Source: Dryococelus australis (Eukaryota > Arthropoda > Insecta > Phasmatodea > Phasmatidae). Taken from it: a stretch of DNA of 64,000 nt. This document shows positions 37,897 through 50,157 of this stretch, piece after piece. Each line of letters starts with the position of its first letter. Position 1 is the first letter of the stretch. The stretch covers positions 232,553,178 through 232,617,177 of the forward strand of contig CM057009.1 in assembly GCA_029891345.1 (NCBI GenBank). Reading direction: 5' to 3'. Below the pieces are notes generated by a model that did not search any database, was not told the DNA's origin, and was given only the letters and a program-made list of their open reading frames with translations. Made by a program: the position numbers and the translations under genes.

Positions 37897-40415
37897 ATGC
37901 CAAAGACAAAGCCGCGGCCTTCCGAAGGAATAAATTTTCCTTGCGGGTATTTCGTAGGCGTAGAAATAAGAAGGCCAAAGAAGCGGTTCATGAAACTGAG
38001 CGTATCCGTACGAGTTACGATGTCGCAGAAGGTGATTTGGTGCCACTCCTCGAAAAAGATGAAAGTTTTTTGCCGAAAGTTGAGGCTTTACATTCGCCGA
38101 CGACTCTCCGTGTTACAAATGTCTTCAGAACTTTGGGGATAAAAGTCTTGTGCCAACAACTTCACAAGGAGAACTACCAGAGTTCGTGGTGGAAGTAAAT
38201 GCAGACCCAGCAGATCTAATTGTTGAAGTACGCCGTATTGTCAACTTGCAGTATGTTTTAGAACAACATACAAACCTTATATTAGATCATAAATTAAAGT
38301 ATACTGGTGGGCGAATGTAGCTGCAGAAGGAACACCGCAGGGGTGTTTTCAGCATATTGAGATTTCATTTTTGGGGTTTTAGATGTGCCAGTTTTATCAG
38401 CAGAAAGCCACAGGTCGCATGAAAAGAAAATTGGTGAAGTGTGGAATGCTACGCTAAAAGAAAAAATGGAACTCGCAATACAAGAGGAAGCTCGACTTGA
38501 TCGAGAGGACGGTCACATTGATGATGGCAAGACCTGGATAAGTGTTATACTAGATGGTGGCTGGGGAAAGTGAAGTTATGGACATGGCTACAATGCTAAT
38601 TCTAGGCTGGCGGGTTCGGAACACGTACACAAAAACTGATTTATATGGATGCTAAAAATAAATTTTGCATGATATGTAGTACAGATTCAGCCCAGGGCAG
38701 AGAGCTAAGGGAACACGAGTGCAAAAGAAATTTTGCGGGACCATCCACCGGAATGGAATACACTATTATCATCGAAGGTTTGAGGAAGTTTTACTATGAT
38801 TACGACGTTTGGGTTCGGTACATTGTTGCTGATGGGGATTCCAATGTCTACCAGAAGATTCGACATCTGACACCACAAGGATCTGAGGTCATAAAAAGAG
38901 AGTGTGCGAATCATGTCACCAGATGCTACACTGGTCATCTACATAAATTGTTGATTGATACATCTGTTGACGTAAATGTACGAAATATACTACGCAAAAG
39001 GATTCCTCGATTGACCAGTGCGCTCAGGTGTGCCATACATCAGAATATAGGAAGTCAGGTAGAACAACTTAGAGAAGTGATTTAAGGAATGAGTCTAATC
39101 ATGTTTTTGGTCACCATTTAGCATGCTGAGAAGTTTACTGCACCCGAAAGAATGCCGGAGAAAAGAACTCTGTGCGAGTGCTGGAGAAAAGTGGTCTTCT
39201 GAAAAAGATACATTTCCAGATAGAGAAGGTAATCCAAAAATCTGATCGTCTACTGACGAATGAAAAAACCAACACTGCAGAACACCTTATGTCATTGGTG
39301 TCTAAATTGACTGGAACGAAAAGAGTGGACTATGCAAAGGGTAATTCCTGCCGTGGCGATGTGTTGTGGCCGGTCTTGCACATACGGATGGTATATCTGC
39401 TTATGTTACCAGTCCATGGAAATTTGCATCTGGAACTAGCCCCGGTGTAGTTACTAAGAAATTGGTACACAGGCGACTATAAAAAATGTCAAACGTAAGT
39501 TGCGCTATAAGGCAGAGCTCGAGGATGGCAGGAAGAGGAAGAAGAGATGATCTGCAGCACCAGCAGACGAGAATTATCGCGCCACACTGGAGCAGCAGCC
39601 TGACATCAGCGATGAAGAAAGGAAAAAGAAGGAGCAAGAAATTCTTAAAGTGTTACAGAATGAGGAAAAAACTGTCAACGACACAACTAGGCTCCAGCAG
39701 GATACATTGGGACAGCAGAACAGCAAGGATGATGCATGGCGCAAGGCACGCAGATACCGCCTCACAGCTTCCAACTTCGGAGTGGTGTGCAAGAAGGCTG
39801 AAAGCACACACTGCGACAAGTTTGTGAAACATATTATAGTTCCACGCATACTTCATACTAAAGCAGTACTGTACGAACAACGCCACGAAGATCCGGCCAA
39901 GAAAATGTATGAAGAACACTACAAGATTAAAATAGAATCGTGTGGAATATTTGTCCCACACTGGTTGCCATGGACTGGGGCAAGTCCTGATGGTTTGGTT
40001 GGGGAAGATGGCCTTGTGGAGCTAAAGCATATTCCTTCTTTAGGCAACGAATCATTCGAGTCTGCCTTTACAAACTCCGCTCTTCGCAAGCACCTTCCAT
40101 TGCAAATATACCAAAACTAAGACAAAGTGCCAGCTGGAAGTGAAGAAGTCCCATATTTTCTACTACCATATACAAGGACAGCTAGCAATCACTAACCTAA
40201 AATGGCGTGACCTACTTCTTCATTGGCTTGGGGGTTTTGAGTGCTTCAGAGTTGATGCAAACCAAATATTTTGGATGGAGAAAATGCTGTCTAAACTGGA
40301 GCGTTTTAACATGAAATGCCTTTTTCCAGAGCTTGCAGACAGTAGTTCAATGCGAGGGTTACCCTGTCGTGAACTGGAGTACATTATAACAACTCGAGCA
40401 CTCAAAGAAAAATAA
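37897..40415 (+). pseudogene. Mutator-like transposase fused to YqaJ-type nuclease
   Basis: The N-terminal part is basic (an Arg-rich FRRRRNKKAK segment), then a GDLVPLLEKDESFLP block and a VEVRRIVNL block. The transposase core shows ILDGGWGK, SYGHGYNANS, KNKFCMIC and YIVADGDSNVY, which supply two of the expected catalytic Asp residues, then an NTAEHLMSLVSKLTG block. A charged linker leads to the nuclease, with WRKARRYRLTASNFG, GASPDGLV and VELKH, matching the YqaJ D...ExK active site. The C-terminus follows in another frame (YYHIQGQLAITN) and ends at 40415. These match the Mutator-like transposase (PF20700) and YqaJ (PF09588) families, from memory. A one-base shift follows the start, TGA replaces the residue after GGWGK, a central segment of about 60 residues appears deleted near 38370, and further shifts and stops follow. 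About 800 residues were probably encoded. It is either a decayed DNA transposon or a dead host gene derived from one. Confidence 0.8.
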
Positions 40416-42631
40416 GTGTTCAGCAGTTGTCAGCATTCACAGTGAACAAAAACAAATTGCATTACTTGTATACTCTTCTTGTGCTTCATTACATAAATAT
40501 GTGATTTTATGAGCTTTACACAAAGTTGTTAGTGCAATTGAAAATTTTTATTTGCTGTTTATAGATTGGTGTTACAATTTACATAATAGAGACATGTAAT
40601 AAACATGAATCATAACTCCAAAAAGCAGCGAGGTTATAAAACATGACAACACGTAATGCTACAATATTATACAGAAAATACAAAGTATATTCAGCAAAGA
40701 AGAAATGATGTGTGAAAAGTGAAATAATTAGTTAAATTACATAATTTATTTTAACGTTTGATGCTACTGGGCACATTCCTACTAGAGCTATAATTATCGA
40801 CTGAAAAATTCTGCGCATTCATTATCCTATATGATAGGCCCAACAATCCTCATTGCAGTCGTGTAGCTGTCTTTATTATAAGTCTGTTTTGGGTTGCACA
40901 AAAATTAGTTTGTAATGTTATTCCTAAATCGGCATAGATTAACAGCCCTTTTATAAAATAATTGGTAACTCAATTTCAAAACTTACTTTAAAATGTAAAT
41001 GTTAGAAGTCTAGTGTGTCACCAAAAGAATTTATGGATATTCTGAACTATATGTGAATATTTACACCATCGCTGTACACCTGTGGAATTATTGTGAACCA
41101 TAACCTAGTTGAGGGAATTGTATTATTACGTTTTTTTTACACTGAGAAAACGATAATGTTGAAGATAAGAAAATTTTTTTGCAGCAATATTATTATTTTT
41201 TATCTGTGTAACCAACTATTTTGTTCCTGAAACATATTATGTTTTGTTAGTTTTCGTCTGTCCCAAACACGTAAAATTTGTTTGGTGCAAATTAAGATTT
41301 TTATGACTGTCCATAAACTACAGTATCGGTCATAAATATATGATCCAACATGACAAGGTTTGAACCCATATTCATTGCTGTTGAATTCTGTCTCATGGCA
41401 ACCACGGTTAGATAAAAACTACTGGACGGATTTTCCAAAGTCGCTGTGAGTGTGGTAAGTCTTAAACCGATACTTAGGTATGTATCCTCTTATATCAAAA
41501 GGAATTTGAGAAGTAAAAAAAATAATTTTTTGTATGAAGTTTTGCTTCCCAGCGCGTATTTTTATCCACATATCATTGTTGTATTAGCTTATTGTTATAT
41601 TGTTGTTTCGTTATGATAGTGGATTAAAGGCAAATTGTAAATAATCATGGGATATCAGAAATTAGCTCAGCAATGTGAGTAAGACCACTATGTTTTTAGT
41701 TAATACCTGATTGCTGTACATAATTTGATGCGGTAATCACAGTAATTGCGACGACCGAAGGATATGGGTCAATACTAGTAAATAGTATTGATTTATTTAT
41801 TCACTTGTATTTATTATATTTATTTTCATTAATTAGTTTATTTATTTCTGTTAATTTATTTGTATTTGTTGAATTCCTTTTATTATTATTTTTTTAATTC
41901 ATTCTATTTATTTATTTCCGTTATGTAAAAAACAACAAAGCAAATAGGCTACCTGTCTGGCTTGGTTTTGGGTAAAAGCTGTAATAATTTTAATCTACCA
42001 GTTTCATCTACAAATCCAGATTCCGTGTGGGCAATGTCGTGGGCAACAAATTTAATTTCTATCTTCCGAATGCCAACATCAATAGATACCTGATTTTCGC
42101 AAAAAGAGTTCCAAACTGCCTTGGTTTAGATGAGCTACGTGTACACCGAAGTTTTCTTTGGTTACTGGCCACATGTCCTCGAGAGAATATTTTGCGGAAT
42201 GTGACTTATCCAATGTGAATTTGACAGTTTTATTCTGATCTTAATTTCTATTTTCTGCTTTGAATTAAAGATAGTTAATAACATTTTGTTTTCTTTTATT
42301 GGTAATGTTGAACCTGCCTAATTTCCTTTTGCAAAGGTAACTAACCAAATGAAGTGCTGCTTAATAATATTGAGAGTTTTATGTATTGTGAATGCCAGTG
42401 CATGTGAATGCCCCTGCAGAGTTCCTGAGACGACCAGTACACCGTTGGAGAGCAAGTTCCATTGGTAAATGTCAAACACGATCTGTTACACCCACTCTAT
42501 CCCCATCTATAACCAACATTTACATATCTCTCTTCTACGCATCGGTAAATTAGTCCACCAATTCTTCACAGCGATGTATAGTAATAAGCCGCCAATTTTT
42601 CCCAATTCACTACAATGTTTTCATAATTTTT
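40416..42631. other. AT-rich non-coding stretch
   Basis: AATAAA at 40598-40603 is a plausible polyadenylation signal about 180 bp after the transposase/YqaJ frame. AACTACTGGACGGATTTTCC (about 41418-41437) is a string of the kind seen in many decayed insect DNA transposons. 41790-41930 is an ATTTATTT-type low-complexity tract like that at 7140-7265. No gene is supported. Confidence 0.45.
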
Positions 42632-42878
42632 TAATTCTTCTGATGGTAAGGATAGTTAAACGTAGATATACGAATGGCAACAAATCAAGTTTAATTGGTT
42701 TAAATAGCTACATTTTATTTTTGTATGTATTTGAGTTAATATTAAAATATTTTTCCTTTTTGGCCTCACTTATATTGTGATCGCATCAGGGAATTTTATT
42801 GTACTTTGATATCTTCTACGAGACCCGTAAATCTATGATATAGGGATTTAGGCCGTTAGGAGTGTAAAATTTTTAAGT

Positions 42879-42935
42879 TTTTATATAGTGAGCCTTGCGA
42901 TTGGCTAACAGGTTCAAAACCTGTGCTACTATTGG
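42879..42935 (-). promoter_or_regulatory. CCAAT/CCAAT/TATA module, left arm, facing left
   Basis: On the minus strand there is a CCAAT box (42931-42935), then the palindrome ACAGGTTTTGAACCTGT, a second CCAAT box (42900-42904) and TATATAAAA (42879-42887). Order and spacing fit an RNA polymerase II core promoter directed out of the inverted-repeat element. No transcript evidence is available. Confidence 0.45.
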
Positions 42936-42975
42936 CTAAAGAGCTTAGCATAGGGTTTAATATGTATGTACATAC

Positions 42976-43035
42976 ATATTTACATCACATAATTAAAATG
43001 TATGTACATACATATTAATTATGTGATGTAAATAT
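42976..43035. repeat. Hairpin with a palindromic loop
   Basis: ATATTTACATCACATAATT (42976-42994) has its exact reverse complement at 43017-43035. The 22-base loop is itself built on ATGTATGTACATACAT, and a further copy of that palindrome (42961-42978) lies just to the left. It sits at the inner edge of the left arm of the inverted-repeat element. Confidence 0.85.
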
Positions 43036-44419
43036 TTAAATATAATTTCACATAATTAATGCATTTGCAATTTGCAAGATTACCACTTCGGGTAAGCCAA
43101 AATTTATTTATGTAATATTATGTGGTGAAAATATTTATGAACGCCGTGCATATTCAAATATAGTGTGAAATGGAATGTATCCCTCCAAGGTGTTGGCTGC
43201 CTCAAAACCACCACATAATATTTGTATAACTTACAAGTCAACAGCGTATGTTGTTGGCATTATTTTTGAAAAATTAGCGAGTGAAACGGTAGTATGTTTC
43301 ACCACAGAGGAACTCGTATGCTCGGTGACTCTCAGCTCAGGAACCAGACATAGTTGAAGTAGAGCACTAGCATTTGCAGCTCCACATACACACACAGCGG
43401 ACAAACAATTTTTTTGTCACACAGCTGAAAATCTTACTTAACATAGCTAACCATATAACAAAAAGAATGGTTTATCATTCTGAACTGAAATGAAGGGAGG
43501 AGAGGAGGTGTAACCACACATGCATGTAAATTATGTCAGACATGTCAAATTCCAGTAATAATAATTATTGAAAAAATATTTAAATATTCAATTACAAATA
43601 TAACTTATTTGTTTTTGCTGGAAAGTATTCTAAATCAATGACTCTGAATGGCGATACATAAGGTGATGAAGAACTTTCAAACTACAGCTGCCATTAGGAA
43701 GTGGTCATATTTAACTGTCATCAACACACCCTTAAATGACACGCATATAAAGTCTGACTACTGCATTCAAAATGCGTAGTCCTCTCACAATAAAAGCATT
43801 TCAATTTGCATTTAAAAAACTGGTATGTGCCTTGGCTGTCTCAGTTACGTAGTTACACGTAAACTCTCACTCAAGTTAATCGTGATTAGAATTGTACTGA
43901 AGCTGTTACTGACGCCTTGCCAACATGGCATCGCATGAAACGTTTCAAATTAACGGTATCACGTCGGCCTAGTATAAGTACAAAAGTTTAAGCTGTAACA
44001 ATCAGACGTTGCAGGAAAGATTGCTCTCGTTGAAAAATACCAGTTTACTTGAAGGTGCAGGACGGATTCTCTCCCAGACGGTCACGGAGGTAGTGATGTA
44101 GTTGTAGGGCGCCGTGCTTCTTAACGTGGCTCGCCGGCTCACTGGAGTTACGTAGTCTAGTTAGCTACCTAAGCTCCCAACAGCTGCGGAAAATGATGCG
44201 GAGGGTCTTACCAGCACACATCTCAACGCAAAAAACATAACCTAATACTATAGCAAGCTGCGAAACCAAAAACACCCTAACACTAAATAAAAATACTCCA
44301 CTACGTCCAACTTCTGGACGTGCGTCCCGACGTAACGTCTTAATTCGCTGAAGGATGGCGGCAGACAGAGTGAGCTTACTAACGACTGGCCCGGCCTAAC
44401 CCTATGCTAATCTCTTTAG

Positions 44420-44476
44420 CCAATAGTAGCACAGGTTTTGAACCTGTTAGCCAATCGCAAGGCTCACTATATAAAA
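44420..44476 (+). promoter_or_regulatory. CCAAT/CCAAT/TATA module, right arm, facing right
   Basis: CCAAT at 44420-44424, the 17-bp palindrome ACAGGTTTTGAACCTGT at 44431-44447, CCAAT at 44451-44455 and TATATAAAA at 44468-44476. AATAAA follows at 44555-44560. It is the mirror of the module in the left arm, and the near-perfect conservation between arms covers it. Confidence 0.45.
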
Positions 44477-44739
44477 ACTTAAAAATTTTACACTCCTAAC
44501 AGCCTAAATCCCTGTATCATAGATTTACGGGTCTCGTAGAAGATATCAAAGTACAATAAAATTCCCTGATGCGATCACAATATAAGTGAGGGCATAAAGG
44601 AAAAATATTTGAATATTAATTAAAATACAAAGAAAAATATAATGTAGCTATCTAAGCCAATTAAACATAAATCATTGTCATTCGCACGTCTGCGTTTAAA
44701 TATCCTAGCCACAAGAAGAATAAAAAAAAAGAAAACGTA

Positions 44740-44860
44740 ACGTATTTAAAACATAGGCAAATTACAGGTATTGTACATAAAAGGTGTCGCATACGTAAAA
44801 CTAACACAAATTATGAAAATTTGTGCAGATCATGAAAAATGTGTTGCAACACGGTATCAT
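44740..44860 (-). repeat. Old dispersed repeat, copy 2
   Basis: The minus-strand partner of 21983-22100, lying just outside the right arm of the inverted-repeat element. Further out, 44960-45020 contains GGTTGAGCAGTTTTCGAGTTA, another string typical of decayed transposons. The inverted-repeat element may have inserted into, or grown out of, this older family. Confidence 0.6.
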
Positions 44861-46774
44861 ATATATAGGAGATAAACCTAACATATTTATATGGCCTGCG
44901 CTTTGATAATAATAGCAGTGTCGATTTAAGTCGCACATGTTTATAAGGCCTGCCACAGTTTCCCTTACATGCTAAATTTAGCGATAGTCGGTTGAGCAGT
45001 TTTCGAGTTACAGTTTATAGGATTAATTATTTTATTTAGTGACCTCTTTCAAAATGCCGGTCCAACAACACTATACATGTCTAATTTCAATGGTTACATG
45101 ATGCACTGTCGACAAACAAAATCTGGTTTAACTCTATCAAATTGTTTCCAAGATATGACAAAGAACGCTATATACTAAAATGGCCATCATTTTGTAAACA
45201 AGCACCCGAAGTGGCCAATAACTATGAAACTTTGATGTCAAGTACTATATGTGTCCTTACTAAGTACTATATGTATACTGAGTTTGCTGAAATGCGGTTC
45301 ACATGTTCAAACGTTTTTAGTGGGATACACGCACATACACATATGTACACTGAAAGGAACGTTATTTCGTATGTCTATCTTATTTTCCTAAAGTAGTTTA
45401 AAACAACATTAAATTACACCCTCGCTGTGTTCCGATTCTACAGATTTGACTTGCAGGTCCGTAACTAGGCATACACATATTTTTTCATGGCGAATGGATT
45501 ACTCGGGAAATTTGTATATTATTGATTTATTCAAGTTGAAGAATGAATAGCAATTTACCAAATATGGCCTATATTGGCGCTATTTCATTAGACTTTCTAA
45601 AATTCAAATAAAAAATTATTAAAATTTCCATATAAATTTTTCATAAAATATTACCGAAAAGAGTTAAATTTAAAGATATTTGTAAAAAGTCCTATGTAAC
45701 ACTTCAATATTGCAAATGTTATGATAATACTTTAAATGCCCTTGATTTTGTAAATTTCACAAATGTTTGATGTGTGAATTGTTTGCATAGATTTAGCATG
45801 TAAGAGTGTTCATTTGACAGTAGTAATGTTTTGTAGGGTGTAATATTGTTACATTTATCCATGAAGTTTTGTCTATGCCAGGGAAAGTGTTTTGTTAATT
45901 GAATAGTTGTTATTATATTCTCATTAAATCACACCACACCAGTCGGGAAAATACAAAATTTTATTTATTTGCAACAATTAGTAAATTAGAGCCTTACAAA
46001 ATTCATTCAAAAAGTGACCTTCTCGACAGAATTATGTGGAACACCAAGGGCTTCGGGATTACTTAAGATTTATGTCTGCAAATTCGAATAATTTGTAATA
46101 ACTATGTATTAAAATAAGAAAAGTTAAATAAGATTTTATAAACTGCCTCTTGGGAGAAAATAACTGTACAAACAGTAACTAGCCCGAAGAATATGGTTCC
46201 GTCAGTGAAGTCTTGCTAAGATCTACGAAAGGACGACGCAACTTGAGCGACGGCTTCGAGAGGCACCAGTTCCAGGACCAGCTGACGTCCCCAGCACAAA
46301 TTCAGGGAATAGTACGCTGTCCAGAGTTCGAGGGAGCATCCGCCTACCTCGTTGCCGTCCAGTTTTCCAGTCCGAGTTTCGACGCCAGGAAGAACTTTTT
46401 TTTTCTAAACTACCTTATTCTAAGAGTTATGTGAAGTTAAGGCCCGAAGGTAGGGCCGGGATTTTATTGCGTCTCGGGGCTAACCCCTTACGCCTACTAG
46501 AAAAAATTATGCAAGGAGACATGCATCGCGACAAAGAGGGATTGGGCACCCATGGCCTGCATTTTGGAGCCATGACTACCTCCATAAGTGTACTTAGAGC
46601 TAGTCTTAACTATGAAGAGCAAGGGAAAAATCGCCAAGAGACGCGTAAAAACCCTTGCGACAGAGAAGTAAAAATTCAAGAATTATTGCATGCATTAAAT
46701 TAAATTAAATAGAATGCTACAGGAGACAGAGTGTATGGAAAACATGCTCTTAGTTAATAGGGTTGGAAATAGTG
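44861..46774. other. Non-coding stretch with a GC-richer patch
   Basis: Mostly AT-rich. The patch 46200-46705 is GC-richer and has two adjoining plus-strand open frames (46213-46434 and 46431-46703, 73 and 90 codons). Their products are polar and unrecognised. The patch adjoins the 63-bp tandem repeat and may be one degraded element with it. Confidence 0.4.
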
Positions 46775-46915
46775 CCAGGAGGTTCTAGTTGCAGAGTGAC
46801 ATCGGGAAATCTACCATCTGTTGATTTGGGTTCGACGCCAGGAGGTCCTGGTTGCACATCGACATCGGGATGTCTGCCATCTGCTGATTTGCGACTCCAG
46901 GAGGACCGCACGCAG
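46775..46915. repeat. Imperfect tandem repeat of about 60 bp
   Basis: Units start with CCAGGAGG at 46775, 46838 and 46897. The first two span 63 and 59 bp and share GACATCGGGA, TCTGCCATCTG and TTGATTTG-type blocks. On the plus strand the first two units read as a PGGxxCxxTSGxLPSxDL repeat, but unequal unit length argues against coding selection. Confidence 0.75.
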
Positions 46916-49900
46916 TGGAGCACCAGAGCTACCATACAGTGTCGTCAGCAGATAAGTTTTGGCATGCACGATCAGCTAAATAATTGTTGACACCATTTTC
47001 ATTTAACGCATGATTAGTACTGGTGTTTTGGCAAATGTTCAACGGTAGTTCTGCCGACTGGTGTAGCAATGGTTTTAAACTTTTAAAAGTAATTTATGTT
47101 AGATACATTAACTTTTAACGTTTAAGATGTGAAAATATTAATTTGATTGTATAATATTATTTGGTAGATTTGGTCTCACGATGATAGTAACTGATTTGTT
47201 CATTGATCCTGAATTTTACTCGATATATATTTGACGTAACGTAATTGACGTGTAATCATCCAAATTTTTAACTGAATTTGTAGGAGGCACACTAATTCAA
47301 TAGTTTCTTCGACTCCCCTACATGCTACACGTATAGACAAATAGAAGGTTTTGGAAATTAAATTTCGTCCACTCTACAAAACGCTTAATATGGGAGCGTT
47401 CTTTTTTATTAGCTAGTTAAGATCGCCTATGAATACACGTATATATTACAGCAGATCATGAAAACCTTACCCGAGTTTGTTATATAATAATGAATACAAG
47501 GTGATGTCTTAAAATGTTTACTGTTTTCTGAGAACACTGCTATTGACCCAAGTACTTCATATAAATAAACATTTAACTAAACTCATACGTGTGATATGAA
47601 ATGTTAATATTTTTAAGACAATGTGACACACGCTTTTTGAGCTATAAGCATAAATATTATTTTTCACATAATTTATTCGGATTTTGTGGTGAGATTTGTT
47701 TAGCCTATTTATTTTCAAACCGAGTATATAATTTTATTTTGTTTTAACAGCATTATTATTTGGCCGCATATTTATATGTATTTCTATTTTAATGTACTGT
47801 ATGTGTACTTACAAAGCCGTATTACCCTATGCATTTTCGAACGTTGGAACAGTTTTAAGAAGCAGTTCAAATGAATTAAATAGTAACCCTCGAGATTGGC
47901 CAGTGTTTAAAAAACATTTTTAATTTAAGTTTTCAAGGAAAAAGACGGTCATCTTATTACGCAACGTCAGGCAGCCAGCCCAGGTGGGCTGTGCACAAGA
48001 AGTTAAATTTAGGTTTTTTCATAAGGGAGACAATGTTCACACCTCTGAAATTGCGGGCTGTCTAACTAGAGACGAAGACGCGAGGTGTTTTAAACAAGTA
48101 GGCCTGCATAAGAACCCTCAGCGTAGTTTTCAGAGAGGTTACCAAGAACTCTTATGGCACCCGTTAAGGTGCCATTGAACTGTATGTTAGCACCGTAAGC
48201 CATGTGCTTACATAAGGGAAGGTGTTACGAAGGGCTGCTGCGCATTCGGAGAGAAGCCCCGTCGGCGTCCCTGATCATCGGGAACTTCAAGATCATCAGA
48301 ATTCTACTTTTCACTACTAATTTCAGCTAAGGAATTCCAAATAAAGTTTTTCACCTAACACCGTTCATACAACCATCTAGAACATTTAAACGCCGCCATG
48401 TTGTTTTTCGAACGCACACGACTTTTCCGACATTTACTACGACAAATCCGAACTGAATCATTGCTGTGCCGCTAGCTGATTGCAAACGCGTTAATTACAG
48501 TAATTATTTTTTAAGAAACACTCAAGATTTCGACGTAATTTCTGAACATGTATTTTAACTTTTAACCATCATGAGGGCACTAGTGTTTCAAAGGCCACTA
48601 CCCAAAACAGAAATATTTCAATAAGACTATATGGTTAATATTTACAGACAATCTGCTAATTTGTATTGCCATCTGGATGAATGATTTTGTTACTATAGGA
48701 AAATTCAAGTTATTCAGAGCATAATTAAACCTCCAGATATTCCTCAAACACAGTCGCTCTTTATTGCCATTTCGTAGTAGGAGCACGATTTTCTCTTAGT
48801 ATTCCTGTTTGTGTGTTTATTCTGTCCCCTACCAGACTGCTTTGTTTCTGGGTGTACGAATGGTGCATGTTACTTCAGATTGGTAACATCAAGTATGCGT
48901 GTGTGTGTATTCCTACTTGCAGTCAGAATGGGGCCGGACAAAAGTAACTCGTCAGACTGCCTTCAAGCATCACTAAGGTGAATCCAATTTTCAGTTCTCG
49001 CACTGTTTTGTGTTATCAAGGATTTAACGGGGCAATAATTCTGATTTTCAATAAGTACACCCTCGTGATGCGCAGCTAAGTTTGGCTCTGTCGCAACGTC
49101 ATCCTCATATACGCAGAGGCATACAGAATCCCTTTCTCTCTCAGTGCATCTTTAATTTTGCATTACGTTTAGCGTCTCACATTGTTGTATATTGTTGTGT
49201 GCAGCGTGTACAAGTCAGCCAGCATCTCGTCGTTATACGCTTTGCGTTTTATTACATTTTAGAAAGGCAATAAACCTTAATATTTCACATTTGGGTTTAA
49301 GGAGCAAATTTATCTGCCTTATAATTTAAGGCTTAGTCGTCGTACTTATTACATTAGAAATAGATTGATGGTTGAGTTAGTTAAATGACCTTACAAGAAA
49401 TTACCTTTACTATGAAGGAGTAGGAACATAGCACTACATATTCTGTAAACTTGAAATCCCGTGTACGAAAATATACAAACCAAAACCAATATCAGTGAGA
49501 GTGATACGAGTTTTGTTAATGTAAATTATTACGGGTGTAATTTCTGACATGGTAAATGAGCTTTTCAAATAAATACTTCAGTAATTAGGACTATATTCAT
49601 TAAAAATTTAGGGGGAACAAAATATAGACCTGACCACTCTACCCCCCCCCCCCCGACTACCATGGCAATGAGCCTGTTAAATCGTCAATAATTCACTTAC
49701 GTCAGCTATGGTTCCGATACTGCTGACAAGCGCTGGTGTTCAGTGGCATGGGTTTTCACGAGTTGCTGCGTAAGGCTAGAAGGATTACTGTGAACTCTGA
49801 AAATCATTGGAACTCCGGAGGTCATCCAACTCCCTACTTACACATAATTGCGTGATTTAAAACATATTTTCTCTAGAGATATTTTTTGCAGACTTTCAGA

Positions 49901-49944
49901 ACGCAGTAGTGTTATACCTTAATACACTCTTTCTATACTCTGTT
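46916..49944. other. Non-coding stretch
   Basis: AT-rich apart from 47950-48300, a GC-richer patch with an unrecognised 64-codon frame (47984-48178). 49631-49654 includes a C run. No RNA gene or conserved protein is seen. Several AATAAA strings occur without an upstream frame. Confidence 0.45.
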
Positions 49945-50157
49945 CCATGTAAGCTCACTAATTGATGACAGTTATGGAGACATATACTATTTGATGATGT
50001 GTTTGCAGGTCACAGTGGTAGCAAAAATTTATTGCACAAATGTGAATCTGAGACTCTTGATTATCCACTAGAATAGTATATTTGGTATTGTGAACTGCGA
50101 GCTCATCATCAAATAATACATACCATCACAACTGTCAAGCTTTAGTGAGCTTACATG
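49945..50157. repeat. Imperfect inverted repeat (hairpin-forming)
   Basis: The left arm (49945-50016) starts CATGTAAGCTCACTA and the right arm (50090-50157) reads the same on the minus strand. Shared blocks are GACAGTT, TATTTGATGATG and GCAG-TCACA. The arms are about 80% alike around a spacer of about 75 bp. It could be a small foldback element or the remains of a hairpin RNA precursor. No terminal duplication is seen. Confidence 0.7.

Larger units (their letters stand above)
42632..44722. mobile_element. Long inverted-repeat (foldback-like) element
   Basis: Arms 42632-42958 and 44397-44722 are reverse complements around a 1.4 kb centre. The inner 180 bp of each arm (42778-42958 and 44397-44580) differ at only about three positions. 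The outer 145 bp are about 83% alike. The centre has no recognised transposase, and a GC-richer part (44040-44400) resembles a non-coding exon or promoter region. The arms carry CCAAT and TATA strings facing outward and an AATAAA about 80 bp beyond each TATA, an LTR-like order. It may be a foldback transposon, two inverted LTR-like copies, or a hairpin duplication. Confidence 0.65.

Noticed and set aside
46763-46990. Repeat-containing 75-codon protein
   Set aside because: The tandem units differ by four bases in length, which breaks phase and argues against selection on a protein.
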